DNA of 64,000 nt from JAFAZI01 sp035501255 (lineage in GTDB: Bacteria > Actinomycetota > Actinomycetes > JAFAQI01), in NCBI GenBank assembly GCA_035501255.1, contig DATJWM010000086.1:19099-83098 (forward strand). The letters are read 5' to 3'. The translations under genes and the position numbers were made by a program. Under the pieces are notes generated by a model, which saw only the letters and a program-made list of their open reading frames with translations, did no database searches and was not told the origin of the DNA. The number at the start of each line of letters is the position of its first letter. Position 1 is the first letter of the stretch. Of this stretch, positions 43,171 through 51,653 are shown piece by piece.

Positions 43171-44282
43171 TGGGGAAGAAGTCGACGACCTCCGGCACCA
43201 AGGCCCGCAAGCACAAGAGGAACAAGAAGGTCGAAAGCCGCGGCAACGATCACCCCAACAGCACCGGCCGCCCGGAGAACGAACAGGTGTCGCCGGACTG
43301 GCAGCAGTGGGCGGCGCAGCGGCTCCTCAGCGGCGCACCTCTTGCCGAGGTGATCGCGGCCCTGGTCGCATCGGGGGTGTCCGAACACACGGCCGCGACG
43401 CTGTGCGCGCACACCTATGCCGATCCAATCTTCGACGCGGCGCGGTCGGTCTCCCAACAACTGCGAAAGATCAACTCCACGCTGGCGATTCGCGCCTCGC
43501 TCGCCGCGTTGAATCCCGCGCTGGCGGACGTCGAACGGCGCAGTCGGTTGAGCGCCCGCTCCTTCGTGGAGAAGTACTACGCCGCCAACCGACCGGTGGT
43601 TATCACCGACGCCGCGAGCCGCTGGCCGGCGATCGAGCGCTGGACGCCCGACTACCTCGTCGAGCAGGTCGGCGGCGAGGAGGTGGAGGTGATGTCGGGC
43701 CGCGACGCCGACCCCAACTACGAGGTCAACTCCGCCTCCCACAAACACGTCATGCCGTTCGACGAGTACGTGCGCAAGGTTGTCGACACGGGTGCCAGCA
43801 ACGACATCTATCTGGTTGCGAACAACCATCTACTGGACTCGGCTGCCGCCGACGGCCTGTGGTCCGACGTCACGTTGGATAAGCGCTATCTCAACCCGGC
43901 CCGCGCTCGCGGACACACGTTCCTGTGGTTCGGCCCAGCCGGCACCGTCACGCCGTTGCACCACGACACGATGAACGTCATGTTCCATCAGGTCCTCGGG
44001 CGAAAGCGGATCACGCTCATCTCGCCGCTGGACACGCGCTACCTCTACAACTCGCGGTCCGTGTACTCCGACGTTCGCCTCGAGGAACCCGACCTCGAGC
44101 GATTTCCGGAGTTCACCCGCGCGACCCGGACACAGGTCATCGTCGAGCCTGGAGAGGCGCTGTTCATCCCGGTCGGCTGGTGGCACCACGTTGAGGCTCT
44201 CGATCTCAGCATCAGCGTGTCGAGCACCGCGTTCATTGCCGTCAACAGCTTCGACTGGTTCTTGCCCGACCCGGTCGGATGA
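43170..44282 (+). CDS. JmjC/cupin-8 Fe(II)/2-oxoglutarate hydroxylase
   Basis: 370-residue dioxygenase-like protein. The HxD metal motif is TPLHHDTMNV (His264, Asp266), followed by the 2-oxoglutarate-binding Lys region (GRKRITLISP) and the distal metal His in VGWWHHVEALD (His339 or 340), the same arrangement as in FIH and JMJD6-type enzymes. The first ~50 residues are Lys/Arg-rich and disordered. Peptide and protein hydroxylation is the common activity. The ATG overlaps the preceding stop by one base. Possible targets are residues of the Cys-Gly protein. Confidence 0.85.
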   Translation: MGKKSTTSGTKARKHKRNKKVESRGNDHPNSTGRPENEQVSPDWQQWAAQRLLSGAPLAEVIAALVASGVSEHTAATLCAHTYADPIFDAARSVSQQLRKINSTLAIRASLAALNPALADVERRSRLSARSFVEKYYAANRPVVITDAASRWPAIERWTPDYLVEQVGGEEVEVMSGRDADPNYEVNSASHKHVMPFDEYVRKVVDTGASNDIYLVANNHLLDSAAADGLWSDVTLDKRYLNPARARGHTFLWFGPAGTVTPLHHDTMNVMFHQVLGRKRITLISPLDTRYLYNSRSVYSDVRLEEPDLERFPEFTRATRTQVIVEPGEALFIPVGWWHHVEALDLSISVSSTAFIAVNSFDWFLPDPVG

Positions 44283-45178
44283 CGGAGCCGGCACCGCCGA
44301 GGCGCCGCGGAGAGCCGCATCAAGGCCCGTTTCGGATTCTGGCGGCACCCGACCCGCGCGGCACGACGATCACGACCTGCGGCTTGGTCGCGACGTTGCC
44401 TCGCTCGGGCAGCTGGCTCCTCTCCGACGCTCTTGCATCGACCGGACTCGTGGGTCAACCGGCCGAATTCTTCCGGCCCGACTACCTCGCGGCGTACCGG
44501 CGCTCGTGGGGTCTTGCTGCGGATTGCTCGACGACCTCCTACGTCGAGGCGGCCATCGACCGCACGGCGTCGGACAGCGGCATCTTCACCGCGAAGTTGC
44601 ACTGGTATCAGTTCGAGTGGTTGTGCGAGGAACTTGCGATCGAGCTCGGCGTCGAGTCCCCTCCAACACTCGACCTCATCGCTCCGTACTTTCCGCAACT
44701 GCGAGTCATTCGCCTGACTCGTCGCGACCGTGCCCGCCAGGCACTGTCGTACTACGTCGCGATTCACTCGCAGCGCTGGTTCGACCACGCCCCGCCCGCG
44801 GCCAGGCTGACCGACGATCCCGACTGGGCACCGGATCTCCAGCAGGTGCGGTTCCTCGACGATGCGCTGGCGAATCACGAATCCTGCTGGGAGCGGGTTC
44901 TCGCGAGTGCGTCAGCCCCGACCCTGACCGTCGCCTACGAGGACCTCGTCGCCGACCGGGAGCTGACCTTGACAACGGTGCTGCGCTTCCTCGGTGTTGA
45001 GGCCGATCCGCAACTGGTCAGTGCTCCGGCGGGTCTGAGTCGACAAGCCGGGAAATACACCGACATGTGGGTACGCCGCTACGAGGGGGTTCGTGACCTG
45101 CTGCAACCGCTCACGAGCGCGCACGTCTGGTCCGATCAGGTCGGCGGGTACGTGCCTCGGGACTCCGCCGACGGGTAG
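44279..45178 (+). CDS. Stf0-like sulfotransferase
   Basis: 299-residue sulfotransferase using PAPS. It carries the 5'-phosphosulfate-binding loop TLPRSGSWLL (residues 39-48), PAEFFRPDYLA in place of the trehalose-binding region, and the second PAPS motif RRDRARQALSYYVA. The closest family I recognise is Stf0 (trehalose 2-sulfotransferase), but the acceptor may differ. The ATG overlaps the JmjC stop (ATGA). With a hydroxylase directly upstream it could sulfate a hydroxyl group created by that enzyme, or a natural Ser, Thr or Tyr. Confidence 0.8.
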   Translation: MTEPAPPRRRGEPHQGPFRILAAPDPRGTTITTCGLVATLPRSGSWLLSDALASTGLVGQPAEFFRPDYLAAYRRSWGLAADCSTTSYVEAAIDRTASDSGIFTAKLHWYQFEWLCEELAIELGVESPPTLDLIAPYFPQLRVIRLTRRDRARQALSYYVAIHSQRWFDHAPPAARLTDDPDWAPDLQQVRFLDDALANHESCWERVLASASAPTLTVAYEDLVADRELTLTTVLRFLGVEADPQLVSAPAGLSRQAGKYTDMWVRRYEGVRDLLQPLTSAHVWSDQVGGYVPRDSADG

Positions 45179-45192
45179 CGACCGTCACGCGC

Positions 45193-45216
45193 CAGCGAGG
45201 TGTGTCACACTCGCTG
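45193..45216 (+). terminator. Hairpin between sulfotransferase and Cys-Gly protein genes
   Basis: CAGCGAGGTGT and ACACTCGCTG pair as a ~10-bp stem with one bulge around GTC. It lies 14 bp after the sulfotransferase stop and ~100 bp before the Cys-Gly protein gene. There is no T run, so it may attenuate, or protect the mRNA end, rather than terminate fully. Confidence 0.35.
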
Positions 45217-45318
45217 TCAACCCTGGGTGACATCGGGTTCGCCGAGCACTATCGTTCCCCACCGGAGCCCCAATCGTCGGGTGATCCAGGTCCACCGCCG
45301 CATTCCAGGGGTTGTGAC

Positions 45319-46212
45319 ATGTCAGAGGACGAGCTTGCCAGGCGCTACATCCAAGGGCGGATCGATCGACGGGCGTTGATTCGCGGGCTGGTTGGATCCG
45401 GCCTGACGATGGCGGCGGCCGCCACGTTCGCCGAGGCGCTCGCCACCCCGGCTGCGGCAGCAGCCACCGCCACGGTGGGGAAAGCCGGCTCGAAGAAGCC
45501 ATCCAACCGACCGGTCATCTCCTCGCTCTCGCCGGACCATGGCACGACGCACGGCGGCACCAGGGTCACGATTCGCGGTCACCACCTCTCTGGCGCGACC
45601 GCGGTCCACTTCGGCGGCAAGAAGGCGAAGATCCACAAAGAGGTGTCATCCTCCGAACTTCAGGTGACCTCCCCCAAAGAGGGTTCGGGCACCGTGTTGG
45701 TGACGGTGACGACCGGGCACGGGACGTCGGCCAAGACCGGCGCCTCGGCGTTCACTTACCACCACCCGGCGGCGCCCGTCGTCCACTCCGTGTCGCCGTC
45801 CTCGGGACCGGCAGCCGGCGGGACGACAGTGACAATCTCCGGTAGCAATCTGTCGAAGCCGAAGTCCGTGCACTTCGGATCCCACAAGGCAACGATCACA
45901 AGTTCCTCCGCCTCCAAGGTCGTCGTCACGTCTCCGGCGGGTACCGGACTGGTCGACGTGACCGTGACCACGACCGGTGGCACCTCACACAAGCACGCCT
46001 CGGCCTCCTTCACCTACACGTCGACGCCCACACCGACCCCCACACCGACCCCGACACCGACGCCGACTCCCGGATGTGGCTGCGGCGGGTGCGGCGGATG
46101 TGGCGGGTGCGGCTGCGGCGGCTGCGGCGGGTGCGGCTTCGGCTGCGGCGGCTGCGGCGGGTGCGGCGGATGCGGCTGCGGGTGCGGACCGAGCGGGAAC
46201 GCGAAGAAGTAA
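45319..46212 (+). CDS. Secreted TIG-domain protein with C-terminal Cys-Gly repeat tail (putative modified substrate)
   Basis: 297 residues from ATG 45319 (AGGGG upstream). The N-terminus has a hydrophilic stretch (DELARRYIQGRIDRRALIRG, twin-Arg at 17-18) and a hydrophobic Ala-rich segment, so a Tat-type signal is likely. Two TIG/IPT immunoglobulin-like domains lie at ~64-150 and ~153-233 (ISSLSPDHGTTHGGTRV; HSVSPSSGPAAGGTTV). A Pro-Thr repeat (236-251) leads to residues 252-290, composed almost only of Gly and 14 Cys in CG, CGG and one CGFG units, then PSGNAKK. It follows the MNIO operon, so I propose it is the substrate. Confidence 0.85.
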   Translation: MSEDELARRYIQGRIDRRALIRGLVGSGLTMAAAATFAEALATPAAAAATATVGKAGSKKPSNRPVISSLSPDHGTTHGGTRVTIRGHHLSGATAVHFGGKKAKIHKEVSSSELQVTSPKEGSGTVLVTVTTGHGTSAKTGASAFTYHHPAAPVVHSVSPSSGPAAGGTTVTISGSNLSKPKSVHFGSHKATITSSSASKVVVTSPAGTGLVDVTVTTTGGTSHKHASASFTYTSTPTPTPTPTPTPTPTPGCGCGGCGGCGGCGCGGCGGCGFGCGGCGGCGGCGCGCGPSGNAKK

Positions 46213-46258
46213 CCACCACCAGCGCGGGTCAGGTCGATCGGCCCTCAGGGAATAGCGA

Positions 46259-47011
46259 TTACCCGTGCGTCCAACGGATCCGGAACGTGTGCCTCCGATC
46301 CGCGATCACACCCGGCCTGGATCGGACCGTGCCCGCGCGCCGCATGGTGACCGCGCGGGTGTGTGGGTAGGCGGTGATGGCCTGCGAACCCTGACCGGTC
46401 GAGGCCCGGGTGCGTGAGAAGCTCACGGGAGTGAACCGGGCAAGCGGGTCGTACCCGCACGTCTGGCAGCTCCTGGGCGAGGAGACGATCCACTCGGCCG
46501 ACGCGGCCTTAGCGGTCCCCTTCCGGGTTGTCGCAAACGACCAACCGGCACTGTTCGTCAGGCGCAGCCGGTAGCGCGAACCGGTGCGCCGCACGGTCGC
46601 TGTCAGCCGGTCCCCCGGGACTACCGGGTACGTCGTCGCCGCGAGGAAGTGCACCGGCTTCGGCCACATCTGCCACCACACCCGATAGCGAGGCGTGCCG
46701 TCGACACACGTCGTCTTCGAGCCGATCTGCTCGACGGTTCGGCTGCGGTAGCCATCGAGGCCGTCCCAGATCGCTACCGATGCATGCCCGGTCGAATCGG
46801 GACACCGAACGGTGGGCTCCTTCCAGGTCCCGACCACAGCGGCGAACCGGTGCGGGGAGAGCACGACGTACCCGGACCAGTTCGGCGAGTGCACCGCACG
46901 GGGGGCCGCGGCGTGATTCGGCAGGCCGATGGCCGGCGGGACGAGGGCCAGGACGCCGGCTGCGGCTGTGAGCACCAACCGCCAGCCGATCCGGGCACCG
47001 ATACCGACCAT
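46259..47011 (-). CDS. G1-family (glutamic) peptidase
   Basis: 250-residue secreted peptidase homologue. It has an N-terminal signal/membrane segment, then NWSGYVVL and SVAIWDGLDGY, and the G1 catalytic pair Gln in TVEQIGS and Glu in SAEWIVSS. These are the marks of eqolisin-type proteases. Start ATG 47011 is 2 bp after the glycosyltransferase stop, so they form one operon. It converges with the Cys-Gly protein gene. Whether it cleaves that protein is unknown. Confidence 0.85.
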   Translation of the reverse strand: MVGIGARIGWRLVLTAAAGVLALVPPAIGLPNHAAAPRAVHSPNWSGYVVLSPHRFAAVVGTWKEPTVRCPDSTGHASVAIWDGLDGYRSRTVEQIGSKTTCVDGTPRYRVWWQMWPKPVHFLAATTYPVVPGDRLTATVRRTGSRYRLRLTNSAGWSFATTRKGTAKAASAEWIVSSPRSCQTCGYDPLARFTPVSFSRTRASTGQGSQAITAYPHTRAVTMRRAGTVRSRPGVIADRRHTFRIRWTHG

Positions 47012-47013
47012 CG

Positions 47014-48330
47014 TCAACCCCCGACGAGCTCAGCGAGCGCGGTGGTGATCGCGACCGTTGGGCCGTCGGGTCGGCGCCACTCACCGAGCTCCTCGATCAA
47101 GCTCCGGCCGCGCGATCCGACCTCATGCAGAGCTGCGGGATCGGACAGCCAGGAACGCAAGGTATCCGCCAGGGCATGCCGGTCGGTGGGATCGTCGACC
47201 CGAATGTAGTTCTGCCCCGGGACCAATCGCGCCCGGAACGGCACCTTGTCGGCAATCTCACCGGACAGCACGAGCGGCCGGCCGCGGCTCATTACCTCCT
47301 GCGGCACGCGACTGCGGTGCAGCGGCACATCGAAACGGCGCTCGAGCACGCACACCATCGAGCACGCGTCGAGGAATCCCGGAACCCGCCACGGGGCGAT
47401 GAACGGGAAGAGCACGGCCCGCTGCCCGATCCGATCAGTGCGGGCCACCTGGTTGAGATAGCTGCGATGGAGGCCGTCCGGGCCCCCGATCGCGCCGAGG
47501 AGGGTGATCTTCCGGGTCTCTCCCACCTGGTCGAGCGCACTAAGCAGATCGTAGGAACCTTTCGATTCGGCCACTTTGCCGTAGATACCGATCGTCGGGG
47601 CGCCCAGAAGGTCGCCGCTGCGAGCCAGGTTGTCGACCAGGACGCGTCGGGTCGACGGCGACAGTCCCATCGACCGGTACCTGTCCGCGCCCAGCGCCGC
47701 GAGCTCCTCAAAGTCCGTCATCGCGTCGGCCGACGCGAAGTACTCGGGGATCCGGCCACGCTCAACCATTCGCAGGATTGTCGGATCGGCCCCAAGCTTC
47801 TCCAGCAGTTTGGCGCTGCCCGGGCCGGTCAGGATCCGGTCTGCCTGCTTGGTCAACCAGCGGTACGCCGATCGGAGCTCCGGTTGGCGGGCGAGCCTGC
47901 CCACGTCGCTCCCGGCGTGACGCACGATCAGCGGAATCCCGGCCGCCGTCGCCACTTGTGCGGCCACCAGGGCATAGGGCTCCCAATACCACCCGAGGAC
48001 TGCGTCGTAGTCGTTGGTCTCGGTGAGCTGCGACCCAAGCCCGAACAGCTGCGACGCGAACGGTTTGGCCCAGGGGACGTAACTGCTGTCCTCGAGCGCG
48101 GTCGTGTGGTGAACCTTCACCCACCCTCCGGTCGGTGAGGCAGGAGGCTCGCTCAATCGCACCCGGTCACTGTCGGTCATCAGCGCGCGAACCGACGGTT
48201 CCGCTTGCTCGGCGTTGGTGACCACGTCGACACCGTGCCCGGCCTCGGCGATCAGTCGGGTGGTCAGGTAGGTCTGACTGGCGGTGCCCCCCTCGATCGG
48301 CGGGTACTTGCCGAACACCAGAAGCCGCAC
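47014..48330 (-). CDS. GT4-type glycosyltransferase
   Basis: 438-residue protein of the glycosyltransferase family 4 fold. The N-terminus MRLLVFGKYPPIEGGTASQT holds the first beta strand and the Gly-rich loop that binds the donor. A later IGIYGKVAESKGSYDLLSAL and the acceptor-side region SRGRPLVLSGEIADK match the C-terminal donor domain; the expected EX7E motif is not obvious to me. Start GTG 48330. Donor and acceptor are unknown. Confidence 0.8.
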   Translation of the reverse strand: MRLLVFGKYPPIEGGTASQTYLTTRLIAEAGHGVDVVTNAEQAEPSVRALMTDSDRVRLSEPPASPTGGWVKVHHTTALEDSSYVPWAKPFASQLFGLGSQLTETNDYDAVLGWYWEPYALVAAQVATAAGIPLIVRHAGSDVGRLARQPELRSAYRWLTKQADRILTGPGSAKLLEKLGADPTILRMVERGRIPEYFASADAMTDFEELAALGADRYRSMGLSPSTRRVLVDNLARSGDLLGAPTIGIYGKVAESKGSYDLLSALDQVGETRKITLLGAIGGPDGLHRSYLNQVARTDRIGQRAVLFPFIAPWRVPGFLDACSMVCVLERRFDVPLHRSRVPQEVMSRGRPLVLSGEIADKVPFRARLVPGQNYIRVDDPTDRHALADTLRSWLSDPAALHEVGSRGRSLIEELGEWRRPDGPTVAITTALAELVGG

Positions 48331-48454
48331 CCGCGAACGTTACCGCGATAAGACCGCCTCCCTGGACCGTTCGGGCGGCCCGCGGAGCCCGCCCCTTCAC
48401 GCCGACTTCGCAGTCCGGGAGACACCGTCCGAGCGCGCAGTGCAGGATGGTCCG

Positions 48455-51400
48455 ATGCTGCGCCGCCTCCTGCTCTCCCTCGCCGCTATCTCGGTCGTCG
48501 TCGTTGCCGTCGCCCTTCCGGTCGGCCGCGCCACCGCGAGCTCGGCGAGCTCCGACACCGCGGGGTCGACACTGGGCGACACGACGATCTCGGTGAACGA
48601 CCTGCGCGACGGCTGGGACCAGGACGAACCCCAACTGTCGCCTTCGATCGTCGGCAGCTCGGACTTCGGTCAGCTGTTCAGCACGCAGGTGGACGGCCAG
48701 GTGTATGCCGCGCCACTCGTCGTTGACCGCACCGACACCTCGCCCGGAATCCTGATCGTCGCGACCGAGAACAACGACGTCTACGGGTTGAACCCGGTCG
48801 ACGGATCGATCGAGTGGGGGCCGATCAATCTCGGGACGCCGTGGTCAGCGAGCGTTCTGGGGTGCGGCGACCTCACGCCGAACCTGGGCGTGACGTCGAC
48901 ACCGGTGTTCGACCCGTCAACGGACACGGTGTATGTCATGGCCAAGGACGCTCCCGACGGGGCGACGAGCACCGACCCCCGGTTCCAGTTGCACGCGCTC
49001 GACGCCCAGACCGGGGTGGAGCGCACGGGCTGGCCGGTGACGATCAGCGGGCACCCGGACAACGATCCAACCCGGACGTTCAACCCGGAGACCGCCGCAC
49101 AACGCCCCGGCCTCCTGCTCCTCAACGGCGTGATCTACGCCGGCTTCGCGAGCCACTGCGACTACGGGCCCTACGTCGGGTACGTCGTCGGCGTGAGCAC
49201 CTCAACCGCAACCAGGACCGCAATGTTCTCCACCGAGGCCGGATCGGACAATGGAGAAGGCGGGATCTGGCAGGGCGGTGGAGGTCTGGTCTCCGATGGG
49301 GACAACCAGATCATCGTCTCCACCGGAAACGGCAACACCGCCCCGGTCGCGCCGAGCGACGCACCGCCCGCCGACCTCAGCGAGGCGGTCGTGCGACTTC
49401 AGGTGCAATCCGACGGCACTCTGAAGCCGACCGACTGGTTCAGCCCGGCGAACGGCGCATCGCTCAACCAGACCGACTCCGACCTCGGGTCCGGCGGTCC
49501 ACTCGCGATTCCCGACGGCTACGGAACGTCGAGCTATCCGCACCTGTTGGTGCAAGCGGGCAAGGACGGGCGGGTCTTCCTGCTGAACCGCGACGAGCTC
49601 GGCGGGGAGGCCCAGGGGCCGGGCGGCACGGACGACGTCTTGAACATGATCCAGCTGGGGCACGGACAGTGGGGTCACCCGGCGTTTTGGGGAGGGACGC
49701 CGGACACCGACTCGGCGGGTGGCTACGTCTACATCGACCCATCCGAGAGCAGCCTGCAGGCCCTCAAGCTCACCGCGAACGGCTCGGGAACACCGCAGCT
49801 CGTGGCGACGGCCACCAGCGCCAATATCTTCCACTACACCTCCGGCTCACCGATCGTCACCTCGGACGGAACGACCGCAGGCAGTGCGCTCGTCTGGGTC
49901 GTGAGCGTTCATGACTCGAGCGGTGCGCAACCGATGCTCTACGCCTACAACGCCGAGCCCGACAACGGCGTCCTCGACAAGGTTTACAGCGCACCGCTCG
50001 ATCCGCCAGGGGTCGCGAACACCGACGCACGGGGGGTGAAGTTCACCACCGTGGCCACCGACAACGGACGGGTCTTCGTCGGCACCCGCGATGGCTACGT
50101 GTTCGGGTTCGGCCATCCGTCGGGTTCGCCGGTGTATGCACCGCACACCGACTTCGGACCCGTGCCCGTCGGGACGAGCTCGTCCACGGTTGCGGTGACC
50201 CTGACGGCCTCCCGGCCAGTCGAGGTGACCGGTGTCTCGACGAATGCGCCGTTCCACCTCGTCGACACGACGCCGGCGCTTCCCGTGACCCTCGACACAA
50301 ACGACACGATGACGGTCGACCTCACGATGACACCGACCGTCCCGGGCGACCAATCCGGGACGCTCACCGTGGACACCGCCGAAGCAGGAGGGGCGATCAC
50401 CGGCACGGTCGACTTCGGTCTGTCCGGTTACGGCACCAGCCCGGGTCTGGTGGCGAACCCATCGTTCGTCGACTTCGGGACCGTACCGATTCCCGGTTAC
50501 GCCTCCGAGGGGGTGAACCTCGTCAACACATCGGGGGAGGACGAGACGATCTCGAGCGTGACCCCGCTGAGCGCGCCGTTCTCCTCCACCGACCTGCAGT
50601 CATTGGTGGGCCAGGTGCTGCCGGCGGGCGCATCGATCGCCGTGCCGTTGGTGTACTCGCCGACAATCGCGTCGACCAACGACGCGGCCACGCTCACGAT
50701 CAGTGTCACCAGTCAAGACAACCCCGACCCTGTGCCCGTGTCGATCCCATTGTCGGGCGCGGCGATCGTCGGCGCGCCGAAGCTGGTGCGCAAGCCACGC
50801 ACCCTCGACTTCGGGCCGGTCGCCCAAGGTGCGTCCCGCACGTTGACGTTCCAGATCTACAACGCGGGCAACGTCTTGCTGAAGATCGACAAGGCCAAGG
50901 CGCCGTTCGGTCAGTTCTACGCTGCACTGCCAGTCGATGAAGGGGCGACGATCCAGCCCGACCAGGCCATCGTTCAATCGGTGACCTTCGCGCCAACGAA
51001 GAAGGGCACGTCGACCGCGACGTACGAGGTCACCGGCAATGACTCCTCGGGAGCGCAGTACGAACAACTGGTCGGCCTCGACGACCAACTCACCGATCGC
51101 TACAACCGCGATCAAGCGCTGCAGAGCCAACTCGGGAAGCCCCACGGCCCGACCACCAAGGTGGGCGGAGGATACGAACGGCTCTTCGCGCACGGCGAGA
51201 TGTTCTGGTCAACCAAGGGTGGAATTCGTGCGTTGACGCGGCCCATTCTCACCAAGTACCTCGCGTTGGGTGGTCCGAGCGCCGCGATCGGCTACCCGTC
51301 GTCCAACGTCGTCGCGCTGTCGCCCAAGGGCCATCGGGTGCGGTTCGTCAGCGGCTGGTCGATCTACTCATCGAAGCGTTCGGGCGCCTGGTCGGTGCAC

Positions 51401-51562
51401 GGGCGCACGGGCACGAAGTGGATCAAGCTCGGCGCGCAGCACTCCTCCCTCGGTTTTCCGACGAGCGATCCGAAGGCGATCGCCGGCGGGACCAAGCAGA
51501 CCTTCGAGCACGGCTCGATCACCTGGACGAGGGCGCACGGGTACGTGGTCACCCACACCTGA
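48455..51562 (+). CDS. Large secreted PQQ-propeller / ASH-domain / LGFP-repeat protein
   Basis: 1035 residues. A signal peptide (RRLLLSLAAISVVVVAVALP) starts at ATG 48455, with a CAGGAT box 6 nt before it. Residues ~60-550 form a PQQ-like beta-propeller (blades with YAAPLVVDR, NNDVYGLNP). Three ASH/choice-of-anchor-D domains follow, about 565-870, each around a TDFGPVPVG, VDFGTVPIP or LDFGPVAQG motif. The C-terminus has LGFP repeats (ALGGPSAAIGYPSSN; LGAQHSSLGFPTSD), which bind cell wall in actinomycetes. It is probably surface bound. Function unknown. Confidence 0.85.
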   Translation: MLRRLLLSLAAISVVVVAVALPVGRATASSASSDTAGSTLGDTTISVNDLRDGWDQDEPQLSPSIVGSSDFGQLFSTQVDGQVYAAPLVVDRTDTSPGILIVATENNDVYGLNPVDGSIEWGPINLGTPWSASVLGCGDLTPNLGVTSTPVFDPSTDTVYVMAKDAPDGATSTDPRFQLHALDAQTGVERTGWPVTISGHPDNDPTRTFNPETAAQRPGLLLLNGVIYAGFASHCDYGPYVGYVVGVSTSTATRTAMFSTEAGSDNGEGGIWQGGGGLVSDGDNQIIVSTGNGNTAPVAPSDAPPADLSEAVVRLQVQSDGTLKPTDWFSPANGASLNQTDSDLGSGGPLAIPDGYGTSSYPHLLVQAGKDGRVFLLNRDELGGEAQGPGGTDDVLNMIQLGHGQWGHPAFWGGTPDTDSAGGYVYIDPSESSLQALKLTANGSGTPQLVATATSANIFHYTSGSPIVTSDGTTAGSALVWVVSVHDSSGAQPMLYAYNAEPDNGVLDKVYSAPLDPPGVANTDARGVKFTTVATDNGRVFVGTRDGYVFGFGHPSGSPVYAPHTDFGPVPVGTSSSTVAVTLTASRPVEVTGVSTNAPFHLVDTTPALPVTLDTNDTMTVDLTMTPTVPGDQSGTLTVDTAEAGGAITGTVDFGLSGYGTSPGLVANPSFVDFGTVPIPGYASEGVNLVNTSGEDETISSVTPLSAPFSSTDLQSLVGQVLPAGASIAVPLVYSPTIASTNDAATLTISVTSQDNPDPVPVSIPLSGAAIVGAPKLVRKPRTLDFGPVAQGASRTLTFQIYNAGNVLLKIDKAKAPFGQFYAALPVDEGATIQPDQAIVQSVTFAPTKKGTSTATYEVTGNDSSGAQYEQLVGLDDQLTDRYNRDQALQSQLGKPHGPTTKVGGGYERLFAHGEMFWSTKGGIRALTRPILTKYLALGGPSAAIGYPSSNVVALSPKGHRVRFVSGWSIYSSKRSGAWSVHGRTGTKWIKLGAQHSSLGFPTSDPKAIAGGTKQTFEHGSITWTRAHGYVVTHT

Positions 51563-51653
51563 GCACGCCACAGGCTGCACGGCCGGATAGGCGCGTGGAC
51601 GATCGGCTCGGCGCGTATTGCCGGGTGGCCGGAATCATGTAAAGGTATCGGCC

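Noticed and set aside
46072..46188. Cys-Gly tract as assembly artefact
   Set aside because: Codons differ between units and the frame ends in a unique PSGNAKK with a stop, so simple collapse or expansion is unlikely, though length polymorphism is possible.
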